Origin: Wolfiporia cocos | Taxonomy: Eukaryota; Basidiomycota; Agaricomycetes; Polyporales; Phaeolaceae | Direction: 5' to 3' | DNA: 64,000 nt | Assembly (NCBI GenBank): GCA_029448655.1 | Contig: JACCLO010000004.1 | Coordinates: forward strand, 2,232,001 to 2,296,000 | Shown: piece by piece, positions 11,968-23,035 of the stretch | Layout of the letters: each line of letters begins with the position of its first letter | Position numbering within the stretch: the stretch's first letter is position 1 | Program-made: the position numbers and the translations under genes | The notes under the pieces: model-generated | Databases searched by the model: none | What the model was told of the DNA's origin: nothing | What the model saw: the letters and a program-made list of their open reading frames with translations, nothing else

Positions 11968-12781
11968 TTAAAAGTCCAAAGCTTCTTTGAACTTCGTTCC
12001 GCTTTCGAACTTCTGCATGGATCGTACACTCACTGAATCAGACATGCCCGTCCGAACAGTGAAATGGCTGTCGTCCCGAGTGTGATGGCCATGGCTTGGG
12101 CCAGTACTTTCGTCACTATTTTGCGTTTCAGTACGCTCCAGAGACGTCGGCGACGATGTGAATGGATCCGTGTACAGGTCCCGGCCAACAGAAGCATACG
12201 AGGTGTCCAAAGCAGGCTCCGGGACAGAGAGCTCCACCGATTCGGAGCTCATGTCCTGATCGACGCGGGGCAGCCCCGCCGTTCCGACGGACCCACCCAC
12301 GAAGGTGAACGACTCGGGACGACTGTATTCGCGCACATCGCTCGCTGCGGGGCGTACAGGCTCGTCTGCAGCATCCCACTCGTCGCCGTCGCCCGCGCGC
12401 ACCCACCCCTCAGCCTGCCTCCGTCCGAATAGTCGCGCGAGCCTGCCCTTCAGGCCGGGCCGTCTGCCGGGCACTTCGTATGAGCCTGTCTCGCGCCTCT
12501 GCAGACGGCGCGCACGGCGCAGTTCGCGCTCGTATGGAGTTGGGTTGTGATCCCTGAGCAGGAAAAAGACCGCGACACAGCATGAAACGAAGATTGTGGC
12601 GAGGATCACAACGAGCGCAATGAATCCACCGCGCGAACCCCCGATTTCTGGAATGCCCGAGTCGGCTACTTTCGTCTCGGTCTTCGTGTTTTCTATTCAG
12701 CTATCGTCGTTAAAAGTGAGAAAAACGAGCAAACTCACCACGATTGAAGGGTCGGACGGTGACACATCTGCCGGTGATGCT
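11968..12781 (-). CDS. Single-pass membrane protein, Ser-rich cytoplasmic tail (3' part)
   Basis: Unrecognised fungal protein. The last exon (11968-12692) gives a short stalk (VADSGIPEIGGSRGG), one strong transmembrane segment (FIALVVILATIFVSCCVAVFFLL), a basic juxtamembrane stretch (RELRRARRLQRR) and a long Ser/Thr/Asp-rich tail ending FKEALDF. A 46-nt intron (12693-12738, GTGAGT...AATAG) joins it in phase to an upstream 43-nt exon (12739-12781) reading SITGRCVTVRPFNR. The layout of stalk, one membrane pass and basic stop-transfer suggests a type I plasma-membrane protein or receptor-like sensor. The N-terminus must lie further right: the open frame at 12871-13164 could supply it but I could not prove the junction. 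Function unknown. Confidence 0.6.
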
Positions 12782-12870
12782 CTAGGTAAGATTATCCCTC
12801 CGTCAATATTATGGTCAAGAAACAATGCTGGCGACATTGCTGTGGCTTTAAGTGGGAAATGGACCAGATA

Positions 12871-13164
12871 TTAATGTAGTAGATTTACGACGATGTCATG
12901 CGCGGTGATGGAGGCGAACGGAGAAGGCTTGTATCTGAAGCGCCCGTGAAGATAATCGTGGGATTGATGAACAAATTTGGCTGGCATCATACCGCACATG
13001 CGGCCGATTTCTTTGTTGAAGCACTCGTTGCCGTCTTGCTTCTCCCTCCCAAAGTCCGCCGCGCACGCTCGGACCCTGTTCAATTCCCCGGAATGTACGT
13101 GCCAGTGCTCCGGATCCCCTCCGCCAAATTGGACTTTAAAGTATATTCGCGGTCCACTTGTCAA
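12871..13164 (-). other. Possible upstream exon(s) of the membrane protein
   Basis: A 97-codon open frame on the minus strand (FKVQFGGGDPEHWHVHSGEL near its start) ends beside a GTAAAT donor that could splice in phase to the exon at 12739-12781 through an intron of about 105 nt. I found no ATG in frame and no homology, so this is a guess from phase and spacing. The rest of 13165-14000 shows no gene. Confidence 0.25.
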
Positions 13165-14000
13165 GCTTCAAGGGACAGCGAGCACGAGCGTAGTCGGAGA
13201 TCTGGATGATCTTGCAGAAACTTCCGTCGCAGTGTTGCGACGAATGCTTTGGCGGCATATAGTTGCCTACTATGATCCACAGCTAATATTTACATACTCT
13301 GACGCACAGGCATGTCGTCCTCAGCGCTCACCGGCACCTAGGGCCTGGATTTAGACGTCATCTATACTATGGCCAATGAATTTGACAGCGAAACGACCAT
13401 TTCGCGCGCATATACGCGATTAGGCATGATGCATGACGCCAAGGAACATCGAACATCAATAGGTGTGCTCGTACGTGGTATTAGTACCATACCGATACTT
13501 AGACAATCAGAGCTGATCGGTTCGCATCTGATCACGTTCGAATTCATTCACCTGGTCAGGAACGAACATGTTGATCCTTGTATATGGCTTCCGGTGTTCA
13601 TTGACCATCCACTTCACCTTCGCGGTCGCACATAACATTATACTGAGTGGCGTATCATTTCAAAGTAGCCGCACTCCAAAGCAGCCTTGAATACCTGTGG
13701 CAGTGCATCGATCTCGCAGTACGCATTGAATGGTGAGCGCTTGACCAGAGTTTGAGGCGAAAACGCGGAGAATGAGTAGCCTCAGCTAAAAGAGCCCTTG
13801 TTCCCCGTCTAGGTGAATACACGAACAAAAAACAACGACAGGGATATCCTAGACTACAATGAAGCCTGGGTAAGAGGCGCATATACACACAAATCGAATT
13901 TGAAACTCGTTTACGATCGTAATCTCATCAGTATTCGTATTATGGGGTCGTCGCGGACATCACCCAGAGTCCATGCACCTGGCATATGACATGACGATCG

Positions 14001-15995
14001 TTAAACCTGCGCGCCATCAAAGTCTACAAAGTCGTTGATGTCGAATTCCGTGAACGCCTGCGGCGACGTGGCGTAGACCATCGGTTCGATCTCGAGGTCC
14101 GCAAGCCCCGCTGTGTACGCCTCAAAGTCCGCGTCGACCGAGCCGTACGGGCCCCCGCACACGCTGCCGCCGCCGGCCGGCCCCGGGTGCTGGTACGCGA
14201 ACGGGGAGCCAAACATCTGCGTGGCCGTGTAGGTCGGCGGGGGCGCACACGCCTCCTTGACGTCCGGAGGGAACTCCCACGAACGTGGCGTGCGGTCGAC
14301 GTCGGTGTTGGCCTGCGGGGCGAGCAGGCCGCTCGCGCTCGCGGCTACATGCGCATCGCGATGGGCACCCTGCCACGCGAATTTGCTGGGAAGCGACAGG
14401 TCGGGTGCTGAAGTGCGCCGCGGGGGGTGCGCTTGCACAGAGCGGATCGACGCGGCGATGGTCGGTGTCACGGCGGAAGCCTCTCCATTCCAGTTCGCGA
14501 GCGAGGAGGTCATCACGGAGAGCGGGGCCGGCGGCACGCTGGAGGCCGTCGCGGTGCGGCGGCATGCGTACAGGGGACTCGTACTGGGTGGATACGGGAG
14601 ACTTGAGGCGCGCAAAGGTGCATAGGACCCAGGAGGCCGAATAGCGGGAACGCTAGGGTACTGGACACCGTGCAACGTGAGTAAGGAGCAGGTTGCACAT
14701 ATCTGCTGATAGCTTACCGTGTTACTTTGGCTTCCGAAGGTGTATTCTTCCAAATGCATCGCATTTGTGGACATGGAGAGGTCGCCCGTGGAGTAACCCT
14801 CTGCCTCAGCAGGCCAGGACTGCATGGTGTCCTGGGAACGATCAGAGGCCCACGTCGTCTGAACCATCTCGTATGGAGGTGGGATTCCCAATTCTGAGGT
14901 TGGGCTCCTTTCTATGTCCCATTGGTCCCAGTACGGAGAGAACAGACCGGAGTCGGGAGTCGGGCTCGAGTTAAGGTCGATGTGCTCGTATGGGGGCGGA
15001 ACGCCGAACTCGGAAGTCGGGCTGATGTTGGGTTCGAGCTGATCATAGTTCGCAGACGCGAGGTACGGCATGGATGCGGACCATGGAATCGACAGGCTCA
15101 GCGGATGACCCGTCACGACATGCGGAGTGATGCCCGTCTGAGGCGGAACGGATGACGGCCGCTCTGCTTTGATCTCGAACGGGCTCTCGACGCGTGAGGG
15201 GATATCTGGTGGCTCGGGCGTCCAGCAGCTAAGGTCAACGCTTGCGGGGCTGGACGCGCTGGTGATGTCGCTAGCGGAATCATACTCGTACTGGCTGCTG
15301 GAGCAGCTCGAAATGCTGGAGGTGCTGCTCATGGCGTCGCTCGCGGAGTCGTACGAGCAGCTCGTAGCGTCGCTCATGGAATCGTACGAGCACTGGCTTG
15401 TGGAGCGTTTCGCGGCGCGGCGCATGCACGACTCGACCTGCTGCCGGCGCGTTACCTTCGGCTTGGAGGCCTCGAGCTCTTCGCGGCGGCGCGGGCGGTA
15501 CTTGTAGTCTGGCCACTGGCGTGCGTGGTGCTCGCGCGCTTCTTTCGCGAGCTCGACCCAATGCTGCCTCTCCGTCTTTGTAAGCTCCCACCAGGCATCG
15601 CTCGCGCGTTTTGACAGCTTGACCTTTGGCCAGCCATCTCCGCGATGCTTAGCCACAAAGTCAACGCGGAAGAGCATGAAAGAGTTCGGGGGCCGCGGGA
15701 TGTAGTTCTTGTTCTTCTTGCGGTTGCGCTCAGCACGCCGGAGAGTGGTTGCGCTCGTGAAGGAGAAGGTGCGTGGAGATTTAGATCGTGATCGCTTACT
15801 TGGGGAACAGACGCTAGGTGCAGGCGATGAATCACGAGACGACTGCGAGTCCTCGGTACACGAGAAGCCCTGTGACGGAAGGGCGGCATTGGCCAGGTGC
15901 GTGTCGTCGCATGGTGATCGTGTCGTATCAAGGAAGGCGCTTTGCCCGAAAGCTGCAGAAGCGCGGCTGTGGCTCACGCCGGATGCTGTGAACAT
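14001..15995 (-). CDS. HMG-box transcription factor
   Basis: Predicted nuclear DNA-binding protein, about 645 residues. A single HMG box lies near residues 98-170 (IPRPPNSFMLF, then KLSKRASDAWWELTKTERQHW and PDYKYRPRRR), the MATA/SOX-like type with the PNSFMLFR start. It is preceded by a basic Ser/Arg-rich stretch and followed by long Ser-, Pro- and Tyr-rich sequence with repeated blocks (SPTSEFG, SPTPDSG, SPTSELG each with PPYE or SPYW) that look like activation-domain repeats. The C-terminus is acidic (EFDINDFVDFD). I start at the ATG at 15995. A probable 57-nt intron at 14661-14717 is hidden because its length is a multiple of three. Relatives in basidiomycetes act in mating, dikaryon or fruiting-body control; this one is not assignable further. 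Confidence 0.85.
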   Translation of the reverse strand: MFTASGVSHSRASAAFGQSAFLDTTRSPCDDTHLANAALPSQGFSCTEDSQSSRDSSPAPSVCSPSKRSRSKSPRTFSFTSATTLRRAERNRKKNKNYIPRPPNSFMLFRVDFVAKHRGDGWPKVKLSKRASDAWWELTKTERQHWVELAKEAREHHARQWPDYKYRPRRREELEASKPKVTRRQQVESCMRRAAKRSTSQCSYDSMSDATSCSYDSASDAMSSTSSISSCSSSQYEYDSASDITSASSPASVDLSCWTPEPPDIPSRVESPFEIKAERPSSVPPQTGITPHVVTGHPLSLSIPWSASMPYLASANYDQLEPNISPTSEFGVPPPYEHIDLNSSPTPDSGLFSPYWDQWDIERSPTSELGIPPPYEMVQTTWASDRSQDTMQSWPAEAEGYSTGDLSMSTNAMHLEEYTFGSQSNTVSYQQICATCSLLTLHGVQYPSVPAIRPPGSYAPLRASSLPYPPSTSPLYACRRTATASSVPPAPLSVMTSSLANWNGEASAVTPTIAASIRSVQAHPPRRTSAPDLSLPSKFAWQGAHRDAHVAASASGLLAPQANTDVDRTPRSWEFPPDVKEACAPPPTYTATQMFGSPFAYQHPGPAGGGSVCGGPYGSVDADFEAYTAGLADLEIEPMVYATSPQAFTEFDINDFVDFDGAQV
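14661..14717 (-). other. Frame-preserving intron in the HMG-box gene
   Basis: On the minus strand the segment starts GTAAGC, ends GTCCAG, is 57 nt long (typical for this window) and has a branch-like CTTACTCAC. It has no stop, so a naive translation adds 19 residues. Retention or removal both keep the frame, which allows two isoforms. Confidence 0.6.
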
Positions 15996-18900
15996 GGCGA
16001 CCGAGGGAGGAGGGAGGGCGGGGACCAAGCGTGGAGGATTTGGAGAACAGCCCCTCGATCTGCTTTATTAAACAGCGGTGGAATCCCTCCAGATCCGTGA
16101 CCTTGCATTGCATGTTTTCCCGCTGGGTCCCCGGATTGCGACCAATTGTGCGGACATCGAGATACAGGGATCACCTCTGGTTTTCAGCGCACGTGAGGCG
16201 TCGAGGCTCAGATCGAGATCGACAATCATGATGAACAAGGACGTCTGATGAGATCAGATCTCCCAGAACTCTGCGCAGAGTTTGCCATGAGGCTACCTGT
16301 CGCAGTCGCCCTTTTGCCGCCTTCTAGTCACTTCACGCCCCAAGCGTCCAGTAATTTCTCGTCGACTATCCGTGCAAACACCACGCTGCTTAGAGAAGAG
16401 CTCAGCTTCGGCCACAGCTGCAGATTCGCAGAAAATTGCAGACCCGGTGATCGACCAGAATGGCAGCCGCTCCTCCTCCGCATCGGCACCGCATAAGCGC
16501 GCGCCAGGCCAGCATCTCCTATGTTACAGCTGAGTGACCGTGCGGACCATCACTAGTTCGTCCTCCTGCTGCGACTGACATGGACGCCATACTCCTTCAG
16601 GGAAGGTCTGGAATATTTCGTAGTTAAGGTATTGCTACAGTCAACGCACCACACCAATTCCAGCCAATCCAGTTCTTCTCCGGAGGATAGCAGCCCCCGG
16701 TGGAATCTGTCACTGTGCCCACATTGGTTGAACGATCTGCACCCGTACCTGACCGGAGGAGCAGGCTGTAAAGACCGTCGGGCTTTAGACGGCTCGCCTA
16801 GGATGCGGCCCCGCGACTGCTCAATGTCTCCTGTTCCGCCCTTCGAGGCGTCGTACAAACTGGGTCAGCGAAGGTGGCATGTATCGTGGCAAATAGGGGC
16901 TCTGCGCGATCTTCCAGACTTCCTACATTGGGTACAAGTGCACAGCTACGTAGACTGCCTGCTATCATCCATTTGGACATCCCATTCGGAAATCGCGTTC
17001 GGAAAGCCATGAATTCGGAGTACCCTAGAGTACTACCGCCATTGTCATCCGGATCAAGTGAGCGGTCAGCACAGCTGCCGAGCACGGAGCCGAGCAGTAA
17101 CCCTCGACGGTCGTTACCATCACCCGGTCTCCAAATACAATTAACGCAGCTGCCTCGCGGCTGCACGAGACACATATCTGATTATACCACGATACGCGAT
17201 GCAGCGTGCTTCCAGCTCCGCGAGTGTGTCCGCCACAATGCGGCGGGGACTGCCGCGTGGGCTACCCCTATAGTGGCTTCCGGTATAGTCTGTCCACCAC
17301 CCCTTCGCTTCATGTGGCGCGCATAATCTGCGCAGGAGCGTCTCGATTTTGTTTCTTCCGCCCCCGAGACCGGAGGGACGCTAGTGGCCGAAGGTATAGC
17401 AGGTTGATCGTACATTTCGCTACGCCGGCCCCTGGCGGGCGATTGGGTGTGTGGCGTGCCCTGCGACTTTAGCCTTGTGCGGGATGGCGGGGCGGGGTCG
17501 GCCATGACGTGGTGACCCTCGGGCAGGCCACACTCACCGAGCTTTGCGTGCCTCAATCGGATCCGATGCGCTCCTATTCTTCGCGGGGCTTGCGGTGGTA
17601 GCAGCCCTCGCGGTTGAGAGTAGTACGCGCTGTGCCTGCAATAGGTACGATGAAAAGCCGTGCAGCAAGGCGGTCAGGTAGCGAAGGGTCGCTTCGGGTG
17701 GGAGTCGACCGTCCTCTGTGGCAGGGAATACAAGACAGCGCGAGGGGAACCCCGCATTAGTGAGGGTAGCGGCGTATCTCCGCCGCGAGGGCGAGTGATG
17801 TAGCAAGTGGGTAAATGAAGCGGCCCATTTGCGCGCACAGACCAGGCAGCGCACAACAATTGGCGCGTGGTCTGAGTGCCTTCGGGCAAGAGGCGGCGGC
17901 GAGGCCTGGAACCCCAGCAAGGCGCAAGTGCGCAGCCGGCACGCCGCGCGCCGCGGCTTGTGGCTGGCACCAGTGCGATTGCATCGCAGAGCGCAATGAT
18001 GGTGTTTGTGCGTCACCGACACTATTTCTGCACTATCCAGAGGGTTCCACCGAGGCAAGACAATACGCGTCGACTTCCATGCAAGGCGCCGCGGCCGGCG
18101 TATGGGATGCACTGTCGATTCTGGTGTCCTGATCAGCGGGGGGACTGCCATCCTGATCACCACGCGGTTATAGTGCAGCAGCATTCGGAATGCTGCCTCT
18201 CTGAGATCAGGCCACGATGTTCTGATTGACCGGTGCGTCAGCGCATCAGTGCGACGAGATTGAGTGCTGAGCACCGATACGCGCGCACGCGCAGTCTCGA
18301 CCGCGCCGCTAGAACCCGGGATGCCTGGCGCTGCTATGCCGCCTTTGGCCATGCGCACTCACGGCGCGTGTTCGACGCGGATTTCGCAAGATCAGCGGGA
18401 AAACGCGCTCAGTCCTGCAGAACGTTCAGCGGGGGACAGGCTATTCTGGTCGCGGGGCGCGTGGGCTACACTGGCCCCGAGGGTGCTCACTGTGCTCCCT
18501 CGTGCACTCTCGAGTTGAGAAGCCTGAGCAAGATCTATGGACCTGATGCAGATCTCGATCCATCGAGGACACGCGTCAAGAACAATACGCCGTCGTTGCC
18601 GGCGTCCGGGCGGTCCGGCCAACCACTCATCATTCACACCCATCTCTTCGAGACTTCGACAGAGCTTATGCTCCAGGAGATTCATCATGTTTTGTATCTC
18701 AATATCTCAGAACAACTCTCAGAGTGCGATGTTTCCTGGCTTGTAAACGCACAGAACCCACAGCACTTGCGCCTGGCATTTGCCTTAGGAGCGGCCAATA
18801 AGACTCTTCGTGTTTGTCAATCAAATCAATCATTTTGCACAGTGCAGAATCCATGGTCCGAAACGATATACACGAATGTCCCTCAATCCCAAAAACAGTG

Positions 18901-19024
18901 TTCGGTGTGGCCAATCATGTCCAATCAAAGGTTGCACCACCTCTCGGATACTGTACTGCAGATGAGCGGATCAACATGACAAAATCATGAGAATACATAC
19001 TAGCAAGACCAGACAGCACCCAAT
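15996..19024. other. Three-kilobase gap without a supported gene
   Basis: The left part is the HMG-gene promoter. Open frames such as 17534-18358 (-) and 18233-18979 (+) are rich in Arg, Ala and Ser, lack motifs and have no sensible splice context, as expected of GC-rich noncoding DNA. I see no tRNA, LTR ends or terminal inverted repeats. Confidence 0.4.
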
Positions 19025-19462
19025 TCATGCTGAGAGCCCGCACACCGACGCATCGACCTGCGTCGCGGTGGCGTTCACCCTACCCAGGAACGTCGCCTGG
19101 TTATTCGTCAGCGCGTTCATCGCCTCCAGCGCAATGTTGAACCCGGGCGACGCATGGTCGATCGCGAGCACGCTGATCGTATATTCGCCGTACGTCAGGT
19201 TCCAGCACGTCCCGCACTCCGCGGAGCCCCACCCGCTCACGGCGACCGCGCCGCCGATGTACGGGAAGTCGGGGAGGGAGCCGAACGTCGTGTAACCGTA
19301 GCTCTCCAGCCCGTAGACGCCGTCCGAGCACGAGACCGTGTCGAGCGACGCGGCGGAGTTGTCGTACGCTTCGTCGTAGGAAACCGAGACGGTCGTCTGG
19401 CTGAGTACGCTCGGCGCACAGACGAGGGCGAGGACGGCGGCGGCAAGGGCGGCGAATTGCAT
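19025..19462 (-). CDS. Cerato-platanin family secreted protein
   Basis: Small secreted cysteine-rich protein of 145 residues. An N-terminal signal peptide (MQFAALAAAVLALVCAPSVLS) precedes a mature domain starting QTTVSVSYDEAYDN, followed by SLDTVSCSDGVYGL, PYIGGAVAVSGW, ECGTCWNLTYG and a final CGL. The four mature cyste­ines and the SVSYD, CSDG and CGTCW blocks are the family signature. Cerato-platanins are expansin-like cell-wall proteins that bind chitin oligomers and are known elicitors of plant responses in some fungi. I chose the ATG at 19462 rather than an earlier in-frame codon at 19501 because it starts directly at the signal peptide. Intronless, with a TATAAA about 80 bp upstream. 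Confidence 0.93.
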   Translation of the reverse strand: MQFAALAAAVLALVCAPSVLSQTTVSVSYDEAYDNSAASLDTVSCSDGVYGLESYGYTTFGSLPDFPYIGGAVAVSGWGSAECGTCWNLTYGEYTISVLAIDHASPGFNIALEAMNALTNNQATFLGRVNATATQVDASVCGLSA

Positions 19463-19541
19463 GCTGGTAGGCGTCGGCAGAGAAAGCGAGTGCGAGGGCA
19501 AGGGCGAGGCGCTCTAATTCGAGCAAACGCTCTGCATGGCA

Positions 19542-19547
19542 TTTATA
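19542..19547 (-). promoter_or_regulatory. TATA box of the cerato-platanin gene
   Basis: TATAAA (then TGCC) on the minus strand, about 80 bp upstream of the ATG at 19462. Position-based inference. Confidence 0.5.
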
Positions 19548-20450
19548 GCAGAGAAGGTGGCTGCTTCCTTGGTATCGACCCAGTCAGAACGCTCTCACCG
19601 AGAGCTGGTGTCACAAGGGCATGATGTCGAGACTGTTTGCGAGAGAACAGCAGCACATGTACACGAGCCAAGATAGATACCCTGCGGCAACTGCTGGCGA
19701 GGGTTCTGACAGAGATTTGAATACAATTGGTCTCCCATCGCGGCGAGGATGGCCGTCTAACTTTGCTTATCCACGAAAGGTGCAGATCATACCAAGCGCA
19801 AGTAGTTCGTAGATCAGCGAGTATCTGCGAGGAGACTCCGGATAGACACCTAGTGGTCGTGCACCGAGCAAAGTGTAAGAGGCGAGGAGCCCGAGAACAG
19901 CGAGTACAAGCCTTGTTGCCTGAGAATACATGCCAAAGAGCCATCAACGGCCCAGAGTGATTGTTCCGACACGCCCGCGCGCCGCGAGGTGCATCCCCCA
20001 CATGACGAAAGCTCAAGCATCAGTACCTGTCGATGTAATGTTGTTGCAGCCGTGGAAATGCAGATAGAACTGCCCAGGGTTTTGTCTAGACGTCTAGATA
20101 AAACTATGTAGTCAAAGGGTCCAAGCGAAGCTGAACAGTGTGACCACGTTCTGACGTCAGAAATCCAGAGAGCTCTCGCACAGGGAAATTTTCTTCATCG
20201 CCTGCAACCGAGAGTTTCATGCGAGTTATATGTCAGTACGAGGGTCTCAGCAGCGGCGAAAACGATGATGAAGAGCAGGCGGAGAGCGGACCGTCTACGA
20301 CCGGTCACATTAGTGATAGACGCGACGCGACATGTCACAGTGCGTCACGCCTCATAGATTCAAACGCAGGCGCTAACAGCTGTACTGCAGCAACTTGCGA
20401 GCCAAGCGCCATTTCGACGAACCACTGCGAGCAAGCTTTTGTGCGAGGCA
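19548..20450. other. Divergent intergenic region with a near-perfect palindrome
   Basis: Shared upstream space of the cerato-platanin (-) and PFS2 (+) genes. No gene is seen. At 20080-20103 there is a palindrome whose core is TCTAGACGTCTAGA (20085-20098), flanked by TTTTG and TAAAA; it could be a dimeric factor site or a chance hairpin. Confidence 0.45.
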
Positions 20451-22529
20451 ATGTCAAGCACAGATGCACTACCTGTACTGCTACCGAAGAATGTGCTACC
20501 TCCGTCAGAGGCGGTGAGCTACGAGTGGCGACCGAAGAGAGACCTCTCGGTCCCCAATCCGCCACCTCCAGACGATGCGCGGACGCACGATCAAGAAATG
20601 GCGATGGCCAGGCAGCTGATGGATGGGAAGACGGTTAAAAAGGTGCGGCCAAGACGGACGGTCGACTATGGCGGCCCAATGGGCAGATGGGCACTGGTGA
20701 GCACTCAGGTGTGATGCCAGCCAGAGAGGTATTCATGCCCATTTAGTTGCGGAAGATGCGTCCAAGTGCGGCATATGTACCATACTTGAGGCCTGCACCT
20801 CCATATATCATTGATGTACGAACACGACAACCTGCGAATATATTTCTGCAGAGACTGAACGTATATGGGTACACAGCTCCTGCCGCCAAAAGCATATCCA
20901 GACAACGCATCAACGTCGCTATGCACAAAGTTTGTGCACACGTCCACGAACAAAATTAGATGCCCCGTCAACTGCGTTACGGTTCGTACTTGCCTTTGTC
21001 TCGTCGCATCGTGCCCGTATAGCATTGAGCTCAGTGTGATCACAGTGGACACCCGAGGGACGTCGAGTGCTAACCGGATCGACGAGCGGCGAGTTCACTC
21101 TATGGAACGGCCTGACATTCAACTTTGAGACCATCCTGCAGGCGCACGATTCGGCCGTGCGCGCTATGCGATTTAGCCATGCGGGCGCATACCTTGTGTC
21201 GGCGGACCAGAGCGGGGTCATCAAGTACTTCCAGCCGAACATGAACAACCTGACTGCATGGACTGGACACCGAGAAGCTATTCGGGGGCTTAGCTTCAGC
21301 CCGGACGACCAACGGTTTGCTACCGCGAGCGACGACTCGACCGTCAGGATCTGGTCGTTCGAAGAAAGTCGGGAAGAACGAGTGCTCACAGGTCAGTTGC
21401 ACTACCACTTTGCTCCCATGGAAACTCTCAGCATGCTACGCATCACAGGACATGGTTGGGATGTCAAGTGCGTCGAATGGCATCCAACAAAAGGTCTCTT
21501 GGTATCCGGTAGCAAGGACAACATGATCAAATTCTGGGACCCAAGGACGGGGACGGTACTATCGACATTGTCAGCATTTCAACTGCTCGTGCTACCTCGT
21601 GATGCTCAATGACAGAACACTAGGCACTACCACAAGAACACCGTCCAAGCGCTTGCTTGGTCACCGAACGGCAACTTGGTCGCCAGTGCCTCACGGGACC
21701 AAACAGTGCGCGTCTTTGACATACGCGCGATGAAAGAGTTCCGGACGCTCAAGGGACACAAAAAGGAAGTTTGTTGTACGTCCCACTCGGTCGCAGTCTA
21801 AGCCATTTCATAAACACTCAACTCATGTTCCGCGCCACAGCCGTGGCATGGCACCCGGTACACCCACTCCTGGTATCAGGCGGGTCCGAGGGCGCGATCC
21901 TGCACTGGGACCTCTCCTCCTCGACCGACACAGCCGCCCAATCCGCGTCGCAGCCACCCGGGGCACGCGCGACGCTCTCGCAGGCGCACGACTCGAACGT
22001 CTGGGCGCTCGCCTTCCACCCGCTCGGGCACCTGCTCGTGAGTGCGTCCAACGACCACACGACGCGCTTCTGGTGCCGCGAACGCCCGGGCGACGCGTCG
22101 TCCGTGTTCTCCGGTGGGGGCGAGAAGCCGCCCGAAGTGACCGACACCGCGGGCCAGGACGACGAGGACGAGGCGATGCTCCCCGGCCTCGGGCTCGCCG
22201 CGGGAGGCAGCAGGGCGAACGGCTGGTGGGGCCGCGACGACGACGGCGACGTGTCCATGTCCCAGTCTGCTTACGAAGGCAGCTTCTCGCGCAGGGGGTA
22301 CCAGGACATGGGCAGCGACGACTTCATCCCTGGGTTTGGTGCGGCTGACAGCATGGTTGCTGGGCGCCAGAGCGGGCCGCTGCCGTCGCAGGAGGACATG
22401 TTTGGCTCGGGAGATGGAGAAGACCAGTGGCGAGGTGGCAGGAGCGGTGGCGGTGGTGGCGGCGGTGGCGGCGGTGGCGGCGGTGGAGGCCGGAGCAGTC
22501 GCTGGGGCCCACGTCGGGGACGATACTAG
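20451..22529 (+). CDS. PFS2: Polyadenylation factor PFS2/WDR33, WD-repeat subunit of CPF
   Basis: Nuclear WD40 scaffold of the cleavage and polyadenylation factor that helps recognise the poly(A) signal; 575 residues. The N-terminus has the family hallmark [13 protein letters not shown], then [27 protein letters not shown]. About seven WD repeats follow ([89 protein letters not shown]). The C-terminus is Gly/Asp-rich and ends in an uninterrupted run of about 15 Gly then [12 protein letters not shown]. Exons: 20451-20696, 20747-20815, 20877-20981, 21046-21391, 21449-21569, 21624-21775, 21841-22529, total 1728 nt in phase. The ATG at 20451 is chosen because an upstream frame begins with a non-ATG codon. 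The poly-Gly run is a GGT/GGC repeat likely to vary in length between strains. Confidence 0.95.
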
Positions 22530-23035
22530 CCTGATAATGTTTATCAATCTGCTCACCATTGTTCACTTGTCGTGTAAGATCAAGGTTCAGCAATGCAGTC
22601 ACCCACGCTCTCTGGACGCGAGGAAACCAAAATCTATCGTGGTCAGGCTGGTAGTAAGCAGATGATGTACATGTACAATGCGAGACTGTGCCTGAGACGC
22701 GCGGCTGTACGCTAATAAGAGAATGGGATGAATACAATAGTCATAAACCGATGATGCATGTCGAGATGAGTGATGAGAAGAAACGGCGTGTATGCGTGTC
22801 AAATAGATAGAGGGAGTGTGTCCATTGTTGCACAGGGCAGGCGATGGAGTGGATTTTGGCTCGAGGATCGTCTCCTATCGTACACACTTACGTAAATGTC
22901 GTGAGGTTGCCCTGTCGCGTGTGCACTGACTGCCACGCATGTGACAGGGCAAGGGTAGGGTAGGGATGGGATGGGATGCTCTGGCGATGCGCGGCCGTGC
23001 CGCAAAAAATGCAAGGGAAATAAGCCAAGAAGTAA
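22530..23035. other. Convergent 3' flanks, no gene
   Basis: The 3' regions of PFS2 (+) and the PP1 subunit (-) meet here. AT-rich after each stop codon as expected for untranslated ends; no strong terminator motif was identified. Confidence 0.45.

Noticed and set aside
17534..18358. 274-codon minus-strand frame
   Set aside because: Composition typical of noncoding GC-rich DNA, no domain, no start context or introns consistent with a gene.
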